A DNA stretch of 64,000 bases from Schistocerca nitens (GCF_023898315.1 NC_064622.1:78502387-78566386), one strand, 5' to 3'. Shown: positions 18,558 to 30,510, numbered from the stretch's first letter. Numbers and translations are program-made. The notes: a model not told the origin generated them from the letters alone.

Positions 18558-19886
18558 CCCTAGGACGTCCAAGCCTTTTTTTCTAACTTGGCTGCCCAAG
18601 GGGGGGGGGGGAGGGGGGGGGGGTTCGGTGAGCCCACAGGTATTAAATAAGTTTACTGACGAAAAATTACAACTTTCAAAATGGTTTATGTATTTTAACT
18701 AAGGCATCGGTTTAATAATGTTGTTAATTGTTATAAATATTAGATTGAGTGAATAAAAAATTGACATATTACAATACAAAATACAGATGTCTTCATATAC
18801 AATATACTACTCTGAGTCCTGAACTTCAACGCAAGAGACACACTTCACAATTTTTTCTGAATGTGTGTCCACACATGTTTATGACACTTTCCACAATACT
18901 GTTTTGGTTTACTTAGATTGTTGTGCTTCTGCTTCTTTGTTTTAGCTTTTCTCACACAAATATGGCACCGACCTTTCCCTGCAGGAGGCTGACGTGTTTC
19001 TGTTGTCACTTCTTTGATTTTCTTTTGTAGAATAGTCTCAATTGATTGAACAATTTGGTTAGATGTCCCTCTTGCATTGGCACTTCTTTCTTCTACCTGC
19101 AATTTCACAAGATCCATCCCAGCTTGCAGAAGATAAAGTTTCCGTTTGTTGTGTTTCTTTTCATTCCATCTTGGATGTTGCTGGATGAATATGGTGGTTG
19201 CATTGATAGCACAAATGTCGATGAGAGAGTAAAATACAGATAGAGGCCATCTCTTTGTTCCCCTCTTGCAGGTGTACATACGCGCCACTTGATCAATGGT
19301 ATCAATTCCACCTTCAGTGGAATTATAATATGCATTTATCTCGGTTTTATTCCTCTCTCCTCCAACAGTGCCTTTATCTTGGTGCATTGTTGGTAACATC
19401 AGTAAGTTTTTACTTGGTTTCGTTTTTGCTGTGTAGGACACCAAAGTTACTGGAAGCCTACGTGTTGGGAACTGCACTAACTCACTGCAACTTTACTAGA
19501 TAAATAACAGCTGACTGACATCAACAATCACTTCTTCTGGAAGTAAACCGATTATTGTGAATATCAAGAATACCAACCCAGAAGAAACTAACTTGCATTG
19601 TTGTAGAGATGAGAAATACGAAATCCTACTAAGGGAAATTTTCAGTAGCATGGAAGCCTAAGGGGGGAGGGCGGGGTTTGTTGGACCCATAATAAGTTTA
19701 TTTATTTTTTCTTTGAAAGCAGGAATTTTCTATAAAATATATTGACACTAACGTTTCGTAAAATAGCCAACAAACAATAACTCAAAGGTAATATGTAGTA
19801 TGAAAGTTACTTGGGTAAAAGCAGGGGGCATAAAAAAGTTATGGGTTCAACGAACCCTACCCCCCCCCCCCTTAGGTGTCCTAGGG
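18558..19886 (-). mobile_element. piggyBac-like transposon, internally deleted
   Basis: Flanked by TTAA (18554-18557 and 19887-19890), the piggyBac target site. The ends are inverted repeats ccctaggacgtccaag and, complemented at right, ccctaggacacctaag. A subterminal G-rich motif resembling ctaaggggggnnggggttnnntgnnccca recurs near 18596-18640 (plus), 19658-19692 (plus) and 19842-19875 (minus). At 1.33 kb it is about half the usual 2.4-2.6 kb. The lost part is the transposase N-terminus and catalytic core. Confidence 0.88.
18845..19477 (-). pseudogene. piggyBac transposase, C-terminal part
   Basis: Two hundred and ten codons, continuous, with piggyBac signatures: KTEINAYYNSTEGGIDTIDQ, MYTCKRGTKRWPLSVFYSLI and DICAINATTIFIQQHPRW, then a cysteine-rich tail (CHICVRKAKTKK, YCGKCHKHVWTH) like the RING-like DNA-contact domain of piggyBac transposases. 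The Asp in GGIDTIDQ corresponds to the last catalytic acidic residue. The earlier catalytic aspartates and the N-terminus are missing, so it cannot catalyse transposition alone. Confidence 0.85.
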
Positions 19887-19890
19887 TTAA

Positions 19891-20306
19891 TCTGACAAGC
19901 ACAGGTAACGATGATGTAGGTGGATAATGATCAGGCTTCTCTCTTCTCCATATTAGATCACAATGGCTCAATGATATTGAAATCTGGTAACTGCAGTGGC
20001 TAGGAGAGCTGCGACGTGCGAGCTTTGTGAACAGGCACCCTGCCGTCTTGGAACACAGTATCACTACTGGGGAGCAAACATCGTACCATGGGACGGACGT
20101 GATGATATAAAATGGTCACATAATCCTTGACAGTAGTGCGGCCTTTCAGAGAAACCACGGGGTCCATGTAATACCACTATATGGCCGCCCGATCCATCAT
20201 CGAACCTCGGCCATGTTTCCTTCTTCGGACGTAACCTCTGCCAGAAGTTGTAAACAGCATGAAATAATATTCATCCGACGAAATGGCACCCTTCCATGGC
20301 CCCATA
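19891..20306 (-). pseudogene. Tc1-I transposase, C-terminal half
   Basis: Read on the minus strand from 20306, this gives the catalytic region with several stops: a VIW(S)DES-like segment near 20265, ILCSKTAGCLFTKLARRSSP (about 20060, in place of the usual FQDDRAPVHTA-type motif) and the DFNIIEPLW-equivalent near 19975. The N-terminal half lies at 21766-22250, separated by the R1 insertion. Clearly degraded. Confidence 0.7.
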
Positions 20307-21271
20307 CACGCTATCTTGGGGTACACATAGATGAAAAACTGAATTTCCACGAACACGTAAGGCTAACAACAGGCAAAGCAGAAAAAGTACTGCACAAACT
20401 GGTGAGGCTAAATTCAAAACAGTACAGACTACCTCTACCAGTCATACGTACATACCACTGTGCGCTCTTCGAATCAGTACTGAGCTTCGCAGCTAGCACG
20501 CGGGCACATAGACTGAACGTGGTCACCAACAAAGCATCCGTCAGACGAGGGCAGAGAAGTGTCCTACTTAGGCTATCTGGAGCCTTCGGTACCACCTCAC
20601 CGGATGCACTGTGTGTGGTGCTCGGAATATGCCCCACAGATATCACGATCAAATACAGAGCTGCAAGGTACTGGTTAAAGGTGGGGAGACTAGATAAGGT
20701 ACACACAGTAATCGGTGTGCCCATAGAGACGATACGTGACCTTAAAATTTGGCGTTTGGATACATGGCAAGGTGAGTGGGATGTAAGTGATAAGGGACGT
20801 AGACTGCACGACTTCCTCCCTGACATAAGGGAGCGGTTGAGAATGGAACATATCGATCCCAGCCGCGGTATGGTACATTTCTTAACCCGACACGGACCTT
20901 ATCCCACGCACTTAAACCTTGTGAGTCTGAGGCAGACACCTACATGCACATGCGGGGAAGAAGGTTCCCCAGACCACACTGTCTTTTCCTGCGGGCAATA
21001 CGCGAACAATAGACATACACTACACTTAGATTACACAGATACAGACATAGATATATACACAGCAATAAGAGACGAAGAACAATGGGAACAATTAAACGCA
21101 CTGACAAACAGTATTTCAAAAACAACACATGAAGAGTATATGCGGACACGACGTTACAGACATGCCTATGTGCAGCGTAACAACAATCTCCAGAGGATGG
21201 ACAGCGATACCCACAGTGACAACGAAAATAGTGACAATGAGGAAGAACAGGAGGAGGAAGCTGAGATGTGA
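20213..21271 (+). pseudogene. Chimeric frame: antisense Tc1-I leader fused to R1 C-terminus
   Basis: A 352-codon open frame. Its first 31 codons (to about 20306) are read from the antisense strand of Tc1-I and carry no meaning. From TRYLGVHIDEKLNF onward it is the region downstream of the reverse transcriptase of an R1-clade ORF2, including LGICPTDITIKYRAARYWLK, MVHFLTRHGPYPTHL and a CX1CX7HX4C knuckle (CTCGEEGSPDHTVFSC). An acidic tail ends at 21271. No catalytic domain is present. The R1 family differs from the copy at 2046-5120. Confidence 0.8.
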
Positions 21272-21406
21272 AAATAAATAAGCAAAAGTGCTGGCAATCT
21301 AGCCAAGAAAACACAAAATGCTGTATATGGATGGGCACCTAAAGTAGTTAGTACATAGGATCAGTAATAAATAGGATAGGCAACATAATTTCTCTACTAA
21401 TAACTA

Positions 21407-21449
<43 letters not shown>

Positions 21450-21765
21450 CTTGCGGTCAACGGCTCGAAGAAACCATTCCGAGGTATTCACCGTCAGTCA
21501 CATTCGGTGAAGGTAGTAACAAATCTCTCATCTAGCCTATCTTCTTTTTATATTCTTAAAAAACAACAAAATTTGATTTATATTTCAACCTTAAATTATT
21601 GTTATTTTGAAAAGTATCATTCTGTGTAAATGTTGTAGATAAAACAAAAGGAAAGAAAACTGTAAAAAGATGAAAAACGAAAATTGTAAGATGTACGACC
21701 TGTTTTAAACATCAGGTAGCAGGTCTATAATTTGGCAATAAATAAATAAAATAAATAAATAAATT
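20307..21765 (+). mobile_element. R1-clade non-LTR retrotransposon, strongly 5'-truncated
   Basis: Contains the ORF2 C-terminus, about 490 bp of 3' UTR with a TG microsatellite, and an AT-rich (TAAA)n tail at 21737-21764. Flanked by gccccata (20299-20306) and gccccgta (21766-21773), an 8-bp duplication with one mismatch that interrupts Tc1-I. Confidence 0.88.
21409..21448. repeat. (TG)n microsatellite
   Basis: About 20 uninterrupted TG units inside the R1 3' UTR. Confidence 0.95.
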
Positions 21766-22250
21766 GCCCCGTAGTCCAAGTTTTATGGCTTCGGCACTAC
21801 GTTTTCCTGTTAGGGGCATTTGCATCACTGATGTTTGGTTCCTGAATTCCAGGTCGCTCTGCAGTCCCCTGCTTATGGAGCTCCCTTCGTGTTGCTTTGA
21901 TGCTGACGGGATTCGCGAGTGCGACATACAGTTCTGTATTGACTTCTGCAACTGTAGACCTCTTATTTTTCGTCACAATCCTCTTCAATGACCATCTATT
22001 ACGATTGTTTAGGACACACTTTCGACCGTGTTGTGAAATGGCGTATGGTGTTCTTCGCTTTCCCCGTATGCGGTCTAAATCTTGGATACAGCACACGCCA
22101 TACGAGCACCAGCAGATTGCCCATGTTCGAATTCACTGAGTTCCGACATCATGTACTCGCCATCACACACAACACTGTTCCGACCGCGACTGACAGTTTC
22201 AGTGTACTGAGAGCACTGCACAGGCGCCACAACGTGTAGGCTCGGCTAGC
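21766..22250 (-). pseudogene. Tc1-I transposase, N-terminal half
   Basis: The minus-strand frame at 21797-22096 reads KRIVTKNKRSTVAEVNTELY, then NPVSIKATRRELHKQGT. This is the second helix-turn-helix and linker of a Tc1 transposase, where LENPVSTRTVRRELHK-type sequence is characteristic. A frameshift near 21800 separates it from the following catalytic part. The left 8 bp are the target duplication of the R1 insertion. Confidence 0.75.
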
Positions 22251-22261
22251 ATCTGCATCTA

Positions 22262-23583
22262 CAGGGTGTCCGAAGAGTCTTTCCCTGATTACATAAATTG
22301 ATAACTCAGGCTAGAAGTAAGATACAAATAAGAAACTTGTGTCGAATTGTTTACAATTATCAAAGTTTTTTTCTGTTTTAGGTTCGCAGTACGTTAGTAG
22401 TGAATGAGGTGCAGTGCCCAAGAAGCCACGTTAACCAATCAGGAGAAGGCACAGTATGTCCTGTGGTACCATGAGACACGATCACCAACCACAGTGCAGA
22501 GACACTTCCAGACAATATTTAGAAGGAATCCACCTGATGTCAAGAGCATTAACGCCTGGTATGAGAGGTTCAAGAACACAGGATCGGTTGCTGACCTTCC
22601 GAGGTCTGGTCGACCAAGAACCTCAGCAGACAGGGTGGAAGCTGTAAGGCAGTCTTTTCTGTGAAGTCCGAAAAAATCGATGCGCAAGGCCTCACGTGAA
22701 TTACAGATGCCAAAAAGCTCTCCCCATGACATTTTACACAAACGTTTATTGTTTCGTGCATACAAAGTGCAAATCGTTCAGGCCTTGTTGCCCAATGACA
22801 GTACAAGTCAATATGACTTTGCGGTCGAAATGCTATCACATACTGAGGACGATGATGGTTATGTCAGACGAATTGCCTTTTCCGACGAAGCGACCTTTTT
22901 TGTCAGTGGAGTAGTGAATCGCCATGATGTGCGTATTTGGGGTTCACAGCCCCCTGGCGAGGTCATGGAGTGCACCAGAGGCAGTCCAAGGGTGAATGTT
23001 TGGTGCGCGCTATTGCACGATCGAATTATTGGGTCATTCTTATTCGCTGAGGCTACCATCACATCTGCAGTGTATCTGGACATGTTGCAGCTGTATGCCG
23101 TTCCTCAGCTGCTTCAGTATCACCCTGATGTCTTGTTTCAACAAGACGGTGCACCGCCTCATTGGGGTTTGGACGTCCGTGCCTATCTCGATATGACCTT
23201 TACTGGGCGATGGATTGGTCGTGATGGGCCAACGGTTTGGCCTCCACGCTCTACTGACATAACCCAATTAGACTTCTTTTTATGGGGTTATGTCAAGAAC
23301 GAGGTCTACCGAACACGTGTACCAGGTCTTGAAACCCTGCAGCAACGGATAACCACAGTCGTTGAATCGATCCCTCCAGTGATGTTGGGTAATGTGTGGA
23401 CGAAAATTGAATATAGCCTAGATGTGCTACGTGCTACCAAGCGTGCTCATGTGGAAGTTTACTGATGTGTGAAAAAAACTTTGATAGTTTGTAAACAATT
23501 AGACACAAGTTTCATATTTGTATCTTACTTCTAGCCTGAGTAATCAATTTATGTAATCAGGGAAAGACTTTTCGGACGCCCTG
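22262..23583 (+). mobile_element. mariner-family transposon (DD41D) with long terminal inverted repeats
   Basis: 1322 bp, flanked by TA (22260-22261, 23584-23585). The inverted repeats are about 114 bp (22262-22376 and 23470-23583) with only a few mismatches: left cagggtgtccgaagagtctt, right complement cagggcgtccgaaaagtctt. Such long, nearly identical arms are unusual for mariners (normally about 30 bp). A transposase gene fills the space between them. Probably the youngest DNA transposon in the window. Confidence 0.92.
22404..23465 (+). pseudogene. mariner transposase with a single in-frame stop
   Basis: 354 codons including a premature TGA at 22662-22664; the same frame continues to 23465 with no frameshift. 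N-terminus: helix-turn-helix (LWYHETRSPTTVQRHFQTIF, then SINAWYERFKNTGSV). Catalytic residues, counting the stop as a codon: Asp161 (FSDEATF), Asp248 (QQDGAPPH) and Asp290 (ITQLDFFLWGYV), giving 41 residues between the last two (DD41D). That spacing is described for rosa-type mariners. WPPRSTDI precedes the third Asp. The stop lies in the linker between DNA-binding and catalytic domains, in the context ctg TGA agt, most simply CGA (Arg) decayed to TGA. Confidence 0.9.
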
Positions 23584-23966
23584 TATATTCAAGCATGCCT
23601 TTCTCGCGTTGTTTCCATATGCTTGTCCAACCCGTGTATAAAGCAGCCGAAAAAATGAATACTGTTATCGTTTAAAGCGAATCTTGCCAAACAGAACAGC
23701 GATGCAGCTGTGTGCTTTAAGACACCCTAATCGTGCCTAGGCTTCGCGTCCTGTCTTACCGAAACATTATTTAAATATTTAATAAACTACAAATGTAAGG
23801 AATAAAACACACCAAAGCAAATAATATCAACCGACGAGAGAAACGGAAGTAACGTATTAGCAGCGGCAACACACAATACGCTTGCCATTGCCAGGGAGCT
23901 CGAATGTACAAGTGGGATTAGCCAAATGTACATTCTGTGAATTATACATTCCAACGAATTTCGTCG

Positions 23967-24094
23967 TTTCCACTTTTAGCTTCACTGACAGCTTGACGAA
24001 CTGACTTTCAAAATTGGTTGCTGTTCTCGTCCTTTCCACTTTTCGCTTCACTGACAGCTTGACGAATTGACTTTCAAAATTGGTTGCTGTTCTC
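23967..24094. repeat. Tandem duplication, 66-bp unit, two copies
   Basis: Copies 23967-24032 and 24033-24094 begin tttccactttt and share ttcactgacagcttgacgaa and actttcaaaattggttgctg, with two substitutions. A local duplication with no coding sign. Confidence 0.9.
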
Positions 24095-25420
24095 TGAATG
24101 GTGTCTACGAAATCGACAAAGTAATGAAGGGGCTACCTACGGAAGATTTTGTACACGGATAAATCATCATTTACAAACTATGGTCAAATAAGTGTTGTCA
24201 AAAAGAACTGTTGGTCAGTTGACCTCAACGATTGCTGGGAGAAGTGGATAAGCCACTATCTGGCCTGTCAATGTGTGGTGTGCGCATTGTTCCCTGATCT
24301 ATTAATGGGACCCTAAGTATTCACTAGTAACTACAGTTCATACCAGATATGCTATCATCCCTATTTGAAGATATCTCACAAGACATTTGATACCAACATG
24401 ACGTCCCACCCTATCGTGCAGATAATGACAAATCTTCTTGACAGTATCTCTGGAGATCGTTGGATCAGTCATTAGGGAAACCCAAAATAATATGCACGTT
24501 CCCCAGGCCTACCGCCATTGGACTTTTATCGGAGGGAAAAGTTGAAGCAGTAGATCTACAACGGGAAACCGACGGCTTCCGAAGACATGAAAATAAATAA
24601 ATACCAAGGCTGTGAATTCTACGGTTATTTATGGACAAGATGTAATGTGTAGCAGAATGTAATTCCCACATAAATGTTATTGTATTCACGGCCGACAGAG
24701 TGTTAGCAAATGGTTATGAGCTACAGGAGGACTGACAGGTGTCAGCGCTTGGTACAAAGACTCACAGACGGCCCTCGGTATAAATTAACGTAATATAAAT
24801 CCTGCGAACAAACGAAAAGACGTGATACTTACTTTGAGTGCCCGGTCGGCGAGAAATTCAGGGATGTTTGTCCATGGTGGAGTGAGCATCTAATTGTAAC
24901 CGCGGGGAATACAGACATCAAGCTGAGATTTGTCGGTCAGTGGCAAGTGTAATTATTCATGCACTAACAGGTCGCTTGTAAAACCCTCATTTGACCAATT
25001 ATGGAGCAGTGTCTATCAGTCTGGAAACATTAACATGTAGTAATAATGGGAAGAAATAGGGAAGATTCAAAGAACAGCTGCACATTTCGCCCCAGATTTG
25101 CTCAGTCAGTACGACAGCTTCACAGATACGCTCAGCAGACTTCCATTGCAGACTATACAAGAAACACGCTTCAGTACGAGTCGAGAAACATACAGCCTCT
25201 TCCAAACTACACCTCACACAATGATCACGAAGGAAAAGCGTGAGACATTCAGACGTATACGAGAGGTGCTCCTTTCTTCCTGCACACTATCCGGGTTTGG
25301 ATCACGAAATGTAGGACTCAGGGGGAAGGGGAGAAAGGAATCTTAATGGTACACTATGTAACCTCCGTCTTCCCGTCCGCCCCCTCAAACACGAACACAA
25401 GCAGCCACGCACACGCACGT

Positions 25421-25447
25421 ACACACACACACACACACACACACACA
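25421..25447. repeat. (AC)n microsatellite
   Basis: Uninterrupted AC dinucleotides following imperfect CA-rich sequence. Confidence 0.95.
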
Positions 25448-28400
25448 ATATACGGCGGGTTTCTGGGAACAGATATAGATTTAAATGTAGATCACATGAC
25501 TTTTGGCTCTTTTTAGAAAGTAAACCTGAAAGTGAGTTTCTAAGTTATAAAAATGAACTGGCATTTCGTCTTTGTGAGTTGAAGTACTCGTACGTAAACT
25601 ATATAGCTACACAGAACGAATTTCCTTACTTTATGGAGAGCTTATACTCCTTCAGTTGTACAAGTATCTGCCAAATCAAATCTGAGTACCAAACCTCAAC
25701 GGTACTCTGTCGTGGTACAGTTTTCGATAAATACAAATACACTAGCATTTACGAAAAGCAACATCACGAAAGGCAACACCTGAAGTGAAGCCGTACTTCC
25801 ACAAATTAGATTTGTTCATAACACCAGAAAATAAGCACTCATGCTGTTCTACATGAACTTCATACTTCAGCGAAATCTATTGGGTATAAGCTACGAGTGA
25901 AGACTGTTCATTAAAATGCACATAAAGAGAACTTCTACCTCGGATCAGATAACAAGAGACAAAAGGAAAATGGCTGAAAGGCATTTCTAGTATTGGCGCC
26001 AGCAGCGGGCTTGATAGCCATACCGATGTCCTCTGCGCGGAGCCTCAGGTGAGAAAATTGTTTACTCTGAAGCGCATTGCTTTCGCTACTTCATGTTCTT
26101 ACAACTGCTTGTATAAAGGTGTGAATAACAAAATATTATGTCTACAACGTTCTTCCACATTTAACATGCTATCTTTTTTCAGTGGCAGAATACTTTTGTC
26201 ATTCTTTCGTCTAAAATAAAAATTCATTGCCATACACGAAAGAAACATCGTACTATGCGTTCGTTTACTACGTCACGCAAGAAGTGTCACTACTTCGTTA
26301 TGCTTTTGTCTGGCGATGAACATGTCACGTTTAAAAGTATGTGAGCTAGGCTTCGCGAAAATATCCGTAGCTCTCCCTGTTATATCAGTATCGTTAAACG
26401 TTTTATGTACCGAATAAAACAAAATGTTCGACAACAACAATTTACAGTCAGCTACATAGCTGTCTTAGATTTCTTTCTGTTGGCACAATTCTTTGAATTG
26501 AGTTTGGTACCACAGCGCCCGACACTGTGAAATATGTGAGGGATATTTTACAGAAGCTGCGTAAGATCCGCTTGATTTCTGAGAGGCACACTTACAAACG
26601 CAAAGTCGATCACAAATTTTAATTATGCGTCAGCTTCCACTACACTACATTTGAGACCACCAACCAAGGAAACACAACTTTTATGGCGTGAATATTTGAG
26701 GTGAAATGTCGAAGCAAAGCTTCTCGGACTCTACACAAATAAGCCATAGGTCTGTGTTATGCGTAAATTTCGATAACATCTGCGTTTGACAATACTAACG
26801 TAGAAAATAGGAACTTTTGACAGTGCTCGTTGGAGTTATTCACCGAAAAGGTCTTCTGTTTCGACAACTGGATTGCAGTTGTGTAAGTAGCGACACTTAG
26901 TGAACAACAAAGAAAGGAGATACAATCTTTTATACCCGAATTTTTAAAAACGTATTTATTGTCAATTTCGAAGTTTTCACACTAAAGTTATCGAGGTAAC
27001 CGTGCATCCCCTGAATTCGTTGTGCCTCTAGCTATTAAAGGTCGCCAATGTTTACACTCCTGATATCGTGTAAATTACGCTCATTTCATTTCTTTGTGGA
27101 ATTACTGCTGTTGAACTTTCGACACTGCAAATTGTAATTTATAAACATTTAGATTACTGCGTATGGTTCATTTATACAAGCTCTTTCAATTTCCTTTTAT
27201 ACTCAAACAAAACGCTCAGACTTTTACTGGGGAGTGATTGTATGACAACTGCGATTCACAGGAAATGAACAGTGACGTTTTTTTGCATCACGCACAGCCG
27301 AATCGGAAATGTACTTGTGAGGTTCTCTGAAGAACTTCGCTTGTTTATCGGCAACACCCCACAGCTCAAGAACAGTAAAACGAACAGACAATACAGCTGT
27401 TCTATATTGATAGTCATAAATGTGCTTTCTGATTTTTTTAGCAAATAGCTTCTTATTTACGACCACATTAGCGCGACAAGTGCATAGCAAACACTGTGGC
27501 AGCGTGTTTTGTATACGTACAGATATAACTGAATTAAGTGAGAACCAGCACAAAAAGCAACAAGTGAGCACTTACGAAAAAATGACAGAAAACCTAATCA
27601 AAAAATATGTCTAAAAGGAATTCGAATTAGAAAATCCTTTTGGAATAAGTAATGACAGAATTTTGTTGTAAATTTACCTATAAGAAAGAAGTCAGACAGC
27701 ACGAACAGCCAGTAGAGGGCAGACTCGTTAATTGTCAACCAAGGAGGCGGAAAAACTAGTACCAAACTTGTATTTCTTGCGAAGATACCCATGCCGTTCA
27801 AAGTAATTTGTCGAGGATGAGGCTAAATTACTGTATGTTATTTCGATGTCTGCAAGGCAGTGTAGGAATACTTACCTAGTTAAAGCAACGATCATATAGA
27901 ATGGAAGTTCCGAAAATACTTAAAATACGATGCTGAAAAAATCATGCTTTATTATTTTAGTAGAATAACTGTTTTTTTTCTTTTATCTTAGGCGTGTAAG
28001 CGTCAGTGAATGGCCGTTGATTCGATGGTCCTGCTTTGGCTCACGGTTTTCTTTTTAGACGTGAAAGCCAAGTCCTTCGAGACGAGGAAGGATCGAAACT
28101 CCTGATGCCTATCATTTTTATATGCAAACAACGTGGCGTTCACTTGTATCAATATAAAGTAATCACACAGAATCCAAATGAGAGTGTAACTGAAACTAGA
28201 CACGTTACAGACCCCACTAAAAGCACTCAAAGTTACCTCGTGTCTGATAACCTTATTATCGTGGTACCATAAGTCGATAGTGCTTCCTGTTGTATCGAAT
28301 TTCTCCAGAAGAAGGAAGTGAATAACACTAAATTTGGCCGACATACTAAGAAAAGTGGATATTATAACTAAAAAATGTTTGGAACGCGAATAGTAACCAC

Positions 28401-28659
28401 AAGTTTTTGTTGATCAAAGTCGGGAAAAGATAAAACGTAACCACGCAGGTTTTTGAAAAATTCTTTGGAAACACGGCGTTTCTAGGCTTCAATATTCCTA
28501 TTTTGTAAATGACATTCAGTGAAGCCACAACGCCGCGTAATGACAATACAAGGCATCACAGCTTGAAATAAAGATATAATGTAATCGCGATATTTTCATA
28601 TACTTTAGTAGCTACTTATGTGATTCTCTCCACTTATGGGACATCAAGTAGTGCAGTCG

Positions 28660-28925
28660 GATGCGTAACCCATAACCCTTCTGGTGTCGAAACGTGATGG
28701 CACAACTGTGAAGACACTGGACTTGCATTCGAGATGACAGAAGTTCGACTCTCGAGGTTTAGAATTTTCTATGGTTTACTTAAGTCTCTTGAGACAAATG
28801 CCGGAGTGGTTCGTTTGCAAAGAAAATAGCAAATTCCCCCATTGTCCTCCCCCAATTCGAGGTTGTGCCGCATCTCTAATGATACCGTCGTCGACGAGGC
28901 GTTAAATCCTCGCCTTCGTTCCTTC
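28660..28925 (+). repeat. tRNA-derived SINE (Ala-like head), degenerate
   Basis: The head includes gacactggacttgcattcga with an anticodon-like TGC and a B-box-like agttcgactct. The body reads gacaaatgccggagtggttc and ends near gaggcgttaaatcc. I recognise the pattern as an old orthopteran SINE. It is the same family as 31593-31830 in the opposite orientation. Confidence 0.65.
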
Positions 28926-29938
28926 TCAAAAACTCCTTGGCCTCTACGGCCAAAGACTGATAAACACAGGTCTAACTGTCTTATCAAAAATTGTATTGCG
29001 ATAATCGCATCCCGAGCGTATCGGACTGTTTTAGTCTCAACGGGCAACGATACCACTCAGCGTGATAACGCAGTGACACGGCAAAATTTCCATTTACGAA
29101 AACTCCATGCCGCTATAAGCTTGATCAAACATAATCGCTAACGAGGACGGAACTCTGTTCATTGGAAATAAACCACAGACTCTCCAGCACTGCGGTTTCT
29201 CAATAACAGTTGATGATTTCTTATATAGCATAGAAAGAAAGAGAAAAGAAAACTAATGGCTCTGAATAAAAATTTAAGACTTTGTGCTTGGGGACGACGG
29301 CAGGAAAAATGTTTTTCAGATATAGATTCACTTCACTTCAACACTCTAAACCGCAGGCACATAATATTTGCTTAAAATAACGCGCTCTCGAGTAGCTCTA
29401 GTGATCTCTATGTAGTCGGACGTTAAGTTCTACAGCCTTCGTGTCTGACATACGACGTGGGTGGAAACGAAACCCGGAAAACTATATTTTACACATAACT
29501 AAGGTTTTCGGAAGACACGCGCTGTACACGTACGGTGTTCTCTCGCCTGTAACACTGTTGCTCGCGGAGCCCTGAAACGGTAAAGCACAGGAAGTTATAA
29601 TTTGTTGTAATAACTACACAGCAATGCTGTACTGTTACCGCTAAATAAGTGTCGCTATTTTCTCAGGCATTTAATGACAGCAACTAATGTGCAGGCTACG
29701 CACTCTTCTGTAATTTTAGCCTTCTTTTCAACCTGACTACTTCCAATTTAAAAGAAATTCATAAATAATTGGATATATGACTAGGTTGTGTGTGTAGAAC
29801 AGCATCACAGTCTACGCAGTGAAACACCGGCTTTGGAACGTGTAATGGACGACGATCCAGATACCTTATATTCTGGGAATGCCAACAGCGGTCTACAGTA
29901 GATGTGTGTAAGTCTGTTCCGCGACAAGAGCGGGCTAT
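28926..29938. other. Unassigned stretch
   Basis: No supported gene or named repeat. Confidence 0.45.
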
Positions 29939-30226
29939 ATGTCTTTGTCGTTGCTGTTGTTTTGTCTGTTGCTGTTGTGGTCTTCAGATCGAAGACGGCA
30001 GCCGTCCACGCCAGTCTGTCTTGTGGTAGTCTCTTTATCTCTGCATAATTACTGCAACCTACATCCATATGAATCTGCTTTACTTTATTCAACCCTTGGT
30101 CTCCTCCTTCCATTACTAAATTGATTCCTTGATGATTCAGGATGTCCCCTATCGAACGATCTCTATCTTTAGTCCGATAGTGCCCCAATTCGATTCAGTA
30201 TCTCTTCATTAGTTATTCGATCTACC

Positions 30227-30290
30227 CACTTAAAATTCTTTTGTAGCACCTCATAACACACTTAAAATTCTTTTGTAGCACCTCATGCTA
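30227..30290. repeat. Tandem duplication, 32-bp unit
   Basis: Two nearly identical units (cacttaaaattcttttgtag...) inside RTE copy D, at 30227-30258 and 30259-30290. Confidence 0.85.
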
Positions 30291-30310
30291 AAACCTGTAA
30301 CCTCTTCTTG

Positions 30311-30510
30311 CCTGCCGGCCGGAGTGGCCGTGCGGTTCTAGGCGCTACAGTCTGGAGCCGAGCGACCGCTACGGTCGCAGGTTCGAATCCTGCCTCGGGC
30401 ATGGATGTGTGTGATGTCCTTAGGTTAGTTAGGTTTAATTAGTTCTAAGTTCTAGGCGACTGATGATCTCAGAAGTTAAGTCGCATAGTGCTCAGAGCCA
30501 TTTGAACCAT
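30311..30510 (+). repeat. SINE, Leu/Ser-type head
   Basis: Full-length plus-strand copy in RTE copy D, flanked by tcttcttg at 30303-30310 and 30511-30518. The head starts cctgccggccggagtggccg; the B box is ggttcgaatcctgcc. Confidence 0.92.

Larger units (their letters stand above)
18422..23636 (-). mobile_element. Tc1-like DNA transposon Tc1-I with three nested insertions
   Basis: The left terminus cagggcttggacaaaaac (18422-18439) pairs with the complement of the right terminus, cacgggttggacaagcat (ends at 23636). Both are flanked by TA (18420-18421 and 23637-23638). Remaining Tc1-I blocks are 18422-18553, 19891-20306, 21766-22259 and 23586-23636. Read on the minus strand they give a Tc1-like element of about 1.1 kb. 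Insertions are a piggyBac (18558-19886), an R1 fragment (20307-21765) and a mariner (22262-23583). Block continuity across each insertion is clear from the target duplications. Confidence 0.88.
23639..28655. other. Unassigned AT-rich region
   Basis: About 5 kb with no supported gene and no element I can name. It holds only a short tandem duplication (23967-24094) and an AC microsatellite (25421-25447). Short frames here lack recognisable motifs or splice context. Confidence 0.5.

Noticed and set aside
27224-28344. Several minus- and plus-strand frames of 60-115 codons
   Set aside because: AT-rich, lysine- and phenylalanine-biased, no motif, no repeat similarity; expected by chance over this length.
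29805-30188. Stand-alone small gene on the minus strand
   Set aside because: Its readable core is the C-terminus of RTE copy D.
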